Source: Limnanthes douglasii subsp. nivea (Eukaryota > Streptophyta > Magnoliopsida > Brassicales > Limnanthaceae). From it: a stretch of DNA of 64,000 nt. Position 1 is the first letter of the stretch. Each line of letters opens with the position of its first letter. Position numbers and translations under genes: made by a program. Positions 56,945 to 64,000 of this stretch are shown here, one piece after another. The stretch is from assembly GCA_036936605.1 (NCBI GenBank), contig JAUPFV010000001.1:212023138-212087137 (forward strand), read 5' to 3'. Below the pieces are notes generated by a model. It ran no database searches. It was given only the letters and a program-made list of their open reading frames with translations, and had not been told where the DNA came from.

Positions 56945-58180
56945 AATCAAGATACAATTTTAAGTGTTCAATGTTCCACGGGAGACGGAGATATCGCCCT
57001 TCCTTGTCTTTTAGCCGATACGTGCCCGGTTTTAATTTCTCGGTGACCTCATAAGGGCCTTCTCAATTCGGTCCCAACTTTCCCAGGCTTTTGTTTTTCG
57101 TGTGCAAGAAAACTTTACGTAGGACTTTATCTCCCACCTTAAAACCTCTGTGCTTTACTTTAGACGCATACCGACTCCTCATAAGAGTCTGATAATTGAG
57201 GGACGTCAACTGTGCTTGCTGTCTTTTTTCTTCAACCAAGTCTAGAGCCAGTTCTCTGCTTTGGTCATTCGTGTCTGTTGCATATGTTGCTACACGATGT
57301 GAGGGGAAAACAATCTCTGGAGGGACAATGGCGTCCATTCCATAGACTAAGGCAAATGGAGATACAGCAGTGGCCGTTCGTGGAGTCGTCCTGTAAGCCC
57401 ACAGTACTTGCTGCAAATAGTCGGGCCATTTTCCCTCATTTCCTTCCAAGTTCTTTTTCAAACCATCGAGAATCGTGCGATTAGTCACCTCCACTTTCCC
57501 ATTAGCTTGAGGGTGAAATGGTGCAGAAAAACATTGTCGTATGCCCTTCGAGACACAAAAACTTTTGAACTCCTTGTTATCAAATTGAGGTTCGTTATCT
57601 GTTGTGATCTGCAATGGCACGCCAAAACGGCAACAAATGTTTGACACACAAACTTGATCACATCTTTGGACTTTGTCCCTGCTAATGGTTCCACTTTTAC
57701 CCACTTAGAGAAATAATCCACCGCTACAATGATAGTTTGCCTGCCACCTGATGCCATTGGTAAAGGCCCGATGAGATCAATGCCACACCTATCGAACGGG
57801 ACTGCTTCCGAAATACTCTCTAATAACACCCCGGGCTTATGTATCAAATTAGCATAGCGTTGACACGTGTCACATCGTTTTACTAAATCTTTTGCATCTC
57901 CAGCAATAGTAGGCCAATAATAACCAGCCAGAAACATCCGTCGAATTAATTCCTTATACTCGCAATGGGCAGAACCTTCCCCATCGTGTAATTTAGACAG
58001 GATGATTTGCAACTCAGCCTTGTTCAGACACCTTAATAATGGTTGACTCAGAGATTTCTTATACAGCACGCCTCCCAGCAGGATATACCCATGAGACTTA
58101 AACCTAATTTTCCTAGCCTCGTACTTTTCGACGGGTAAAGTATCGTTTTCCAAGAAGTCGATGATGGCTGACCTCCAATC
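56945..58180 (-). pseudogene. pol: Integrase of Tat element 3
   Basis: The zinc-binding region LHDGEGSAHCEYKELIRR ... LVKRCDTCQRYAN is at about 57995-57855. The core starts DRCGIDLIGPLPMASGG (first Asp; usual Trp replaced by Cys) at about 57795. After a frame change near 57640 the frame 57704-57063 (213 codons) carries QITTDNEPQFDNKEF (second Asp), ANGKVEVTNRTILDGL (catalytic Glu), LWAYRTTPRTATAVSPFAL and GDKVLRKVFLHTKNKS. A TGA replaces the Trp of the NWEGP motif at 57060-57062. The C-terminal end, KPGTYRLKDKEGR and LPWNIEHLKLYL, lies near 57040-56955. Lesions: one frameshift and one stop. Confidence 0.87.
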
Positions 58181-58930
58181 AGCCGTAATCACATTACTTT
58201 CCTCGTGAATGTTTACTGCATGCTCCTCATCAATCAAGATCGAGGGATGTTCCTGAATCAAGACCCAAGGGTATCCCTCCGTTCGTGAAGCGGAGGCCAG
58301 AGAATCTGGGACAACATTTAATTCCCTTCGAATATGTTCATACTTGACTTTCTCAAACTCAGATACCAAATCTTTCAATACTTTCAAATAGGATATCAGC
58401 TTATCTTTTCTGGCTTCGGACTCTCCCAAGGCTTGGTTTATCACCAATTTTGAATCGCTGACCAGTTTAACCTTTCTAGCCCCACATATCTGAGCCCAAC
58501 GCATGCCTGCTAATGCAGCTTCATACTCAGCTTCGTTGTTAGTGGCCTTAAAACCGAATCGAATGGCTTGGAACATAGCTATCCTTTCTAGAGAAATCAA
58601 TCGGGCACCTGCCCCACTTCCAGAAATGTTCGACCCCCCATATGTTCGTACCAACCATTCCATTTCATCAACATGGTCATGGACTTCTTTTTCCTCTCTA
58701 TCCGAATGGAATTTGACCAAGAAATCAGCTAAAACTTGGGCTTTTATCGTCGTTCGAGGCTCAAATGCTATGTCAAAATCTCCCAGTTCCACCGACCATT
58801 TAGTCATCCTTCCAGAGATATCAGGCCTCTGTAATAAACCTTTCAGGGGAAAAGTTCTCCGAACGATTATAGGATGTGCCTGGAAGTAAGGTCTCATCTA
58901 TCGTGCCGCCGTTACCAAAGCCAAAGCTAC
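58181..58930 (-). pseudogene. pol: RNase H domains of Tat element 3, first catalytic Asp lost
   Basis: Upper half of the 470-codon frame 58897-57485. MRPYFQAHPIIV, DISGRMTKWSVELGDFDIAF (residues 27-45), then RTYGGSNISGSGAG (residues 85-98), where elements 1 and 2 have TDGGS: the first catalytic Asp of this RNase H-like domain is Tyr here. NNEAEYEAALAG and VSDSKLVINQ keep the other acidic residues. The link to RT is broken by TAG at 58895-58897, where other copies have AAG (Lys) before MRPYF. Confidence 0.85.
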
Positions 58931-60220
58931 CTTTTCCAATTTGAGATACCGCTTCTCCGCATCTAGCAAACTATTACTGACATAATAGATAGGCTTCAGG
59001 AGAGATTCCTCTTCGCGGAGTAGAACGACACTGACCGCACACCCTGTCACTGCTACATAGACAATTAATTTCTCTCCTACCAATGGTTTGGACAATACCT
59101 CAGGGGACGTGAGATACTCTTGGATTTGGTGAAAAGCGGCTGAACATTCGTCGGTCCAACGAAATTGTTTCGCATTTCGCAACACCTTGAAGAAGGGTGC
59201 ACACCTATCCGAAGACCTAGAGATAAATCTATTCAGAGCGGCCAATCTCCCTGTCAGAACTTGGACTTCTTTGATATTTCGGGGGGGTGTCATGGTGATT
59301 AGAGATTTTATCTGTTCTGGATCAGCCTCGGTGCCTTTTTCACTGATCATGTAACCAAGAAATGTTTCCGACCTCACCCCGAAAATGCACTTCTCTGGAT
59401 TGAGTTTCAAATTGACCTTTCTTAAATTCTGAAACGTCTCTTCGAGGTCAGCAAAATAATCTTCGTCCCGCGAACTTTTGACTAGCATATCATCGATATA
59501 AGCTTTCATGTTCCGTCCAATCTGTCCCTCAAAGGTTTTATTGACTAGGCGCTGATAAGTTGCCCCTGCATTTTTTAAGCCGAACGGCATAACCTTGTAG
59601 CAGTATAACCCTCTCCCGGTAATAAAAGACGTACTTTCTTCATCTTTAGCATCTAACCGGATTTGGTTGTATCCTGAGTAAGCGTCAATGAATAACAATA
59701 GTCGGTTACCCGAGGTCGAAGCTACTAACTGATCGATGCGGGGCACTGGAAATGGATCCTTGGGACAAGCTCTGTTTAAGTCAACGGACATTCTCCACTT
59801 GTCATTCTTCTTCCGTACTAATACTGGATTTGATGCCCACACGGGATAATGTGACTCACGAATGTGGCCTATGCTTAGTAGCCTTTCTACCTCCAAAAGA
59901 ATAGCAGTAGCCTTTTCCAGAGAGACTGATCTCCTCTTCTGGACAATAGGTCGAACGTCAAGTCGTACTGCAAGTTTATGACATATGACCTCCGATGGTA
60001 CTCCAGTGACATCCTGTGCACACTAAGAAAACATATCAAGCTTGTTAGATAAAAAAGAAATTAACCTTTCTTTAAACTCCAAAGAAAGGTTGACTCCGAT
60101 CTTCAGATATTTGCCACTCGCAAATTCATGTGCCTCGGAATCTTCTTCCGGGACCAGAAATCCGAGGGTCTCCCTCGGATCATCACATGGGATGATTTCA
60201 GACGGAGGCCCCTTTAATTG
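58931..60220 (-). pseudogene. pol: Reverse transcriptase of Tat element 3
   Basis: Open for 332 codons at 59896-58898 and readable further upstream. The connector after the UAG is LKGPPSEIIPCDDPRETLGF; a second TAG at 60022-60024 replaces a Trp codon (DMFS then stop, CAQD). RT blocks: ASNPVLVRKKNDKWRM, LNRACPKDPFPVPRIDQLV, FIDAYSGYNQIRLDAKD (first catalytic Asp), VMPFGLKNAGATYQRL, YIDDMLVKSSRDEDYFADL (YIDD near 59500-59489), then GIEADPEQ-type GTEADPEQIKSL and GRLAALNRFISRS. Best-kept RT in the window. Confidence 0.88.
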
Positions 60221-60223
60221 CTA
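60221..60223 (-). promoter_or_regulatory. Candidate readthrough stop codon: UAG CAA UUA between protease and RT
   Basis: The minus strand reads GCA TAG CAA TTA AAG. UAG CAA UUA fits the UAG-CARYYA context first described for tobacco mosaic virus replicase readthrough. The frame is open on both sides of the codon, and the UAG is at the same place in element 1 (7876-7878, then AAA UUA) and element 2 (43977-43979, then AAU UUA). Confidence 0.55.
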
Positions 60224-62688
60224 TGCTTTGTCTGGCGTTTCTCCCCAAATTCCCTTCGAAGATAAAGCTATCTGGTAACATTCACGGTCCATTTGTTGGC
60301 TACTTCTGATTGTCCCGACATTGTTCCCGACCACGTACTTTAAACATTGATGCAACGTTGAAATTACGCCATGTATCCGGGATAACCAAGAGCGACCGAG
60401 GATGGCGTTATACGAAGTTGGCGCGTCAACGACAATAAACCATACTTCCACCTCTTTCTTGAATGGCCCGCGGCCCAATTCAACCACACACTGAAACTCT
60501 CCAACCACCACTGTAGCGCCAGTAAAGCCCACTATAGTCCTGTCGGATCGTCGGATAACTGGCGGGTCAGAAATTCTCCTGTAAGTGCTCATAAACAAGA
60601 TATTCGCTGAGCTCCCTGTATCGATAAGTATCTTCGGAACTTGATCCCCAGCGATGCCCGCGGCGATCAACACCGCATCCTCATGGGGGCCTGCAATATT
60701 TCGCATATCATCGTCGTCAAAGCAAATAATATGGGAAGGCGATCGGTGCATTTGTGCTGACACCCCCGCTTCGATCTGGGTAGTCAAGTTGACCATGTGC
60801 CTCTTTCGGGAGCTGTTGGAATTTCCCGCAATAGTGTCTCCTCCAAAGATTGCCAGGGAATCGAAGAAAGCACAGAGGCTTTTCACCCTCCCCCTCGGAA
60901 TAATCTCTTCCACCATATTTAGATTATTCCGCCCTTCCTTGGGATCCAAATACTCTTGTTCAATGTCAAAGTCGTCGACCCCTTCGGAAATCACCATGGA
61001 TGTGTCAGTGTTCTTTGGGACAGCTTTCACCACGGCGTTCTTCTGGGAGTGCTTTTTGACAAACTCTAGTAACATTCCATTCTCGATCAAATCTTGCACT
61101 TCTTTTTTCAAAGTTATGCAGTCCTTGGTATTATGCCCAATATCCTCGTGATACTTGCAATACTTATTAACGCTTCTGCTTTCCCTCGTAGTCTGTATGG
61201 GAAAAGGCTTCCTGAACGGTACTATAGATCTCGCCTTGTCGAATATTGCAGCAACATTTTTTGTCAACTCCGCAAAATAGTCAGGTCGAACCCACTTATT
61301 CGACATGGGTCTTGTTCCTTGATTGTAATTTTGCTGGTAGCCATAGTACTGTGGGTTTGTTTTCTGCCTCGGCGGATATTGACCCGTACTTTTGGCTTGA
61401 ACATTAGCACGGGGGCCCTGGCTACTCGGCTCAGATCTTTGAAATTGATTCTGATCTAACTGATCCCCGGATCCTTTCTCCGACGCCTGAGTCTCTTCCA
61501 CCAGGATCATCTTCTCGACCTGATCTAATAACGCTCTGAAGGTGATTTTCTGACTCTCTGCCACTGTATCTTTCAACAATCCGGGGAGTAGGCACATCCT
61601 AAAAGCTGCAAGCGCCACTGAATATTTACAATACTCCATGTCTGTTTTTGTTTTGACAAAACGATTAGTGTAATTTTTCAGGCTCTCCCCAACCTTCTGT
61701 CTACAATAAATTATCGTGTCTCCGTTAGCTCTGAACTTTTTTCTCCCCACAAGGTGCTGTCTAAAGATGTTCCAGAACATGTCAAAATTCTTTATTGAGC
61801 CATGCGGAAGCCTATTATACCATTTTGAAGCTACCCCCTTGAAGGTCTGATAAAACGCTCTACACAGCAACTTATCATCGTCGTCAAAATTAATCATAAA
61901 TTTTTTGAATTGTTCGATGTGATTATCCGGGTCTTGCGTCCCATCGAATTTTCTAACTTTGAAATATCTAAATGCTTAGAGAGGTTTCCCACCAAAATGT
62001 CCGGGGACAGAGGAGAGGCTCTCCAATTGTAAACCGTTCGATAAACGTTGGATCGTAAATTGTCATTGTTCGGAAAGTACAACCCTTCCTCGGATGGTAG
62101 AGTATATTGGTGCTGCCACTCCGAATTTCACGGGCCCATGTCTTCTTTCCTAACTGGATACTTCGCCTGGCCATAAGCCCGATCGTCAATTCGAACACGG
62201 TGACTCTTCTCCCTCAGAAATTTCCTCTCCGAGCTTTTTCCTCTTCGGTAATTAGTGTATCTGCGATCGTGTTTTTTCTTTCTGTGGTATTTCTGACGGG
62301 ATGACTCTGACGAACTGTATCGAGATTAATCGCTCGAGTCAGACGAACCCAAATGTTGCCTCTTTCTCCACCTCGACGATCGTCGTTCGTGCCCTCGGTA
62401 TCTATCGTCTCTGTTTTTGGGATGAAATTTGGTTTCGCGCTCCTCTTTTTCACTAACTGGCTCCCTCCTTACCTCGGAATGAATATTTTCCTGTACGGTG
62501 TCTTTTTCTGCCTTCAACCTTTCGATCTCTAGCAACAATTCATTCATTCAAGCCAACAGATCTGATTCATTGAAAGCGTCTCCGACTCGCTGGCCCCCTT
62601 GTCCCTCGTACTCCATGTCGTTCCGGTAGTCATCACCCACTAGGTTCTCCTCGCAATTGTTGACCAAATCATCCCCTTGTTCTTCCAT
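60224..62688 (-). pseudogene. gag-pro: gag-protease of Tat element 3
   Basis: The probable start is the ATG at 62688 (MEEQGDD), shortly inside the PBS. The N-terminal third is charged and broken by a TGA after ESDLLA (62548-62550) and a TAA near 62326. It continues through RSKHLDIS-type residues to a one-base frame change near 61965, where KFDGTQDPDNHIEQFKKF begins the core. The main frame (61897-60221, 558 codons) holds the rest of the capsid region (WYNRLPHGSIKNFDMFW), a zinc knuckle C-X2-H-X4-H-X4-C (residues 247-260) and an aspartic protease with LIDTGSSANILF (residues 424-435, about 60628-60593) and VVDAPTSYNAILGRSWL. The frame ends GETPDKA at the UAG described separately. Gag and protease are fused without a stop. 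Confidence 0.88.
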
Positions 62689-62745
62689 AGTTTTCCTCGG
62701 AATAGGAATTATTTCCAGGAAGCGATTGTCGTCAGAGCGATCTTC

Positions 62746-62764
62746 GCTTCCCACAGACGGCACC
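62746..62764 (-). other. Primer-binding site of element 3
   Basis: On the element strand TGGTGCCGTCTGTGGGAAG. It resembles the site at 26611-26629 (TGGCGCCGTCTGTGGGTAC) more than those of elements 1 and 2, so the primer tRNA may differ between these Tat copies. Confidence 0.72.
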
Positions 62765-62776
62765 ACTTAAGAGTTT

Positions 62777-63204
62777 TGAGAAAGTCTAAGGGTGATTATG
62801 CGATACGAGAATCTCTTAGAGGTGATTATGCGATACGAGAATATTTTAGTGTCAATATAGGTAAATTCAATTTGTTTAGGTGCTGTTTTTAGAGAGAGAA
62901 AGTGAGACCTTTTTGGTTAAGTAGAGAGAGAAAGTATTATCTTATTCATCTCGGGATCTGTGAAGCGTGTGTGGTCCTTTTATAGTACAATTGCGGACCC
63001 ACGCTTTAATTCCCATTTATTACATGTTTAGTCCCTGTATCCTATTTTCTTCCTATTCTAGATATTTCTTAAATAGCTTATACAATTTTCCCCTCACACG
63101 ATTTCCTATTTGCATTTTCCTCCTATCGTACTTCTTCTTTACAATTTTCTCCTATCATGTTTCTTCTTCACACTTTTCTCCTTGTCTTTTATTCTTCCTT
63201 ATCA
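62777..63204 (-). repeat. 5' LTR of Tat element 3 (inner end approximate)
   Basis: The outer end is placed at 63204 because the element strand there starts TGATAAGGAA, like TGATATGGAA of elements 1 and 2, and because aORF sequence of another element begins right after it. The inner end is uncertain (62765-62777), since no second LTR is present. A short direct repeat, GGTGATTATGCGATACGAGA, occurs twice at about 62790 and 62821. Confidence 0.65.
62977..62985 (-). promoter_or_regulatory. TATA box in the element 3 LTR
   Basis: On the element strand CTATAAAAGGACC. Its place in the LTR, about 220 bp from the outer end and 200 bp from the PBS, fits a U3/R boundary promoter. Confidence 0.6.
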
Positions 63205-63840
63205 AAGTGGAAAAGCGAGGAGTGTTGCTAATCAATCAAGCTGCTTTATATTATTCATCTCTTTCACTAATACAGAAGTAATCGTAAAGACTAAAATAGG
63301 GTTTTTTAGTTTTCAGGAAGATGACTGTTAAGGGTTTTTCAGCTTTTGGAGTTTTGGTTTTTGGATGTTTATCATATACTAACTTGAAGGTTGGGTGGTG
63401 AATTTGACTTTTCCAGTAGGGGTAGTCTAGAAATTGAAGATTGAGATGAAGTTAGCCAAGAAAATTCTTGTATGAATAGACTTTCTCTCTTTAATAATGC
63501 GTTTTATGAAATAAATAGTGGCTCACGAGAATATTTATAGAGGGGAACGAAAACAGAGTGAGAATTCAGAGAAGTGGAAAAGGTGGAAAGAACCATTAGG
63601 TGGAGTACCAAACGGTTGCGTGAAGATGGGAACTTGACACCTCCCAAATGTCAGGCCTAGTGGCAGAGCTAGTGCATAGTGAATCATCAACTTTTCGAAC
63701 ATTTGTGAATACTCTTCTTCTTTTTAACTCTATCTCTCTAAAATCAATCTCTATATTTCTCTCTCTAAAAGTAGATTTAATTCTCGACCACCATCTAACC
63801 ATACATCCCAAAATCTAAGTGCTCAATAAATATTGGTCAT
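63205..63840 (+). mobile_element. 3' fragment of a fourth Tat element (aORF start and leader)
   Basis: The minus strand gives the aORF N-terminal part: SLYDYFCISERDE then a stop, and LISNTP (63290-63215), matching RLYDYFCITQRAEE and GLINSA of element 2. To the right, GATGAAGTTAGCCAA and ACTTTCTCTCT near 63447-63490 match the leader of element 1 (13340-13375), and AACTTGACACCTCCCAAATG...GTCAGGC near 63631-63660 matches 13500-13525. Since its aORF is on the minus strand, this element points right, opposite to element 3. Element 3 appears inserted in its aORF. The end near 63840 is approximate and no 3' LTR was identified. Confidence 0.65.
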
Positions 63841-63881
63841 CACTTTTATCCCGAAATCCATGCATTAACAACAGTATACGA

Positions 63882-64000
63882 TTACTTAATGCATAAATGG
63901 GGAAAATAAATATACATCCCTTAAAAACTTAACTCAACATGTGAGGAATCATAACTAATACATGCAACATTATACATATCAAAATTAACTAAAACTAACT
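63882..64000 (+). repeat. Third copy (start) of the sequence at 27234 and 33615
   Basis: GATTACTTAATGCATA, AATAAATATACATCCCTTAA and the end CATTATACATATCAAAATTA follow the same order as 27235-27355. It lacks the gypsy LTR on its left and has an ACTCAACATGTGAGGAATC variant inside. It runs off the right edge. Confidence 0.8.

Larger units (their letters stand above)
54352..63204 (-). mobile_element. Ty3/gypsy Tat-type element 3, 3' LTR missing
   Basis: Minus-strand element with 5' LTR (about 62777-63204), PBS, gag-protease, pol, a tandem-repeat spacer and an antisense ORF (on the plus strand). It stops at about 54352 inside the aORF, so the aORF start, its leader and the 3' LTR are gone. It carries the fewest lesions of the Tat copies: long frames of 558, 470, 421 and 332 codons remain. 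Related to, but clearly distinct from, elements 1 and 2. Confidence 0.9.

Noticed and set aside
58503..58889. 128-codon plus-strand frame
   Set aside because: Mirror of the well-supported RNase H reading on the minus strand.
60654..61459. Plus-strand frames of 165 and 121 codons
   Set aside because: Mirror of the gag-protease frame of element 3; unlike the aORF, they have no counterpart in elements 1 and 2.
62967..63331. Plus-strand frames rich in Phe, Leu and Ser as a membrane protein
   Set aside because: They lie in the U3 part of the element 3 LTR, which is pyrimidine-rich on this strand.

Overview
The window is plant nuclear DNA from a repeat-rich, probably heterochromatic or pericentromeric region. 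I see no intact host gene. The evidence is Ty3/gypsy elements of the Tat type with antisense ORFs, Ty1/copia elements, a LINE, a CACTA (En/Spm) transposase relic and a decayed F-box-associated gene. A eudicot fits best; I cannot name the species. Nearly everything is broken by stops, frameshifts and deletions.

Layout. 1-1640: gypsy pol relic (-). 3064-3660: F-box-associated pseudogene (-). 4335-5060 and 14280-15865: LINE pieces; the minus-strand LINE is split by Tat element 1 (5071-14256, +). 15870-17690: internally deleted gypsy (-). 18060-20350: copia relics in both orientations. 22620-25420: copia (-). 25433-27233: 5' end of a gypsy element (gag, PBS, LTR; -). 26595-30931 and 32977-37380: two copies of one 4.3-4.4 kb segment carrying the gypsy LTR, a decayed copia and a ~150-bp tandem array. 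37619-38950: CACTA transposase relic. 39288-53850: copia element (-) with LTRs and TAGTT target duplications, inserted into a ~50-bp minisatellite and itself interrupted by Tat element 2 (41203-51689, +). 54352-63204: Tat element 3 (-), the best preserved, lacking its far (3') LTR. 63205-63840: 3' part of a fourth Tat element (+). 63882-64000: start of a third copy of the sequence duplicated at 27.2 and 33.6 kb.

How the parts work. Elements 1, 2 and 3 share one plan: LTR, primer-binding site, gag, protease, reverse transcriptase, RNase H, integrase, then a long ORF on the opposite strand before the 3' LTR. Two shared traits stand out. First, an in-frame UAG lies at the same place between protease and reverse transcriptase in all three; in element 3 its context is UAG CAA UUA, the readthrough context known from tobacco mosaic virus. 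This suggests Gag-Pro and Gag-Pro-Pol were set by stop-codon readthrough. Second, the antisense ORF keeps a domain resembling the 'putative gypsy type transposon' family, a coiled-coil middle and a conserved SFW motif near its C-terminus. In element 3 a 421-residue stretch of it is still open.

All domain calls were made by reading translations by eye. No database search or alignment was run, and boundaries marked approximate may be off by tens of bases.
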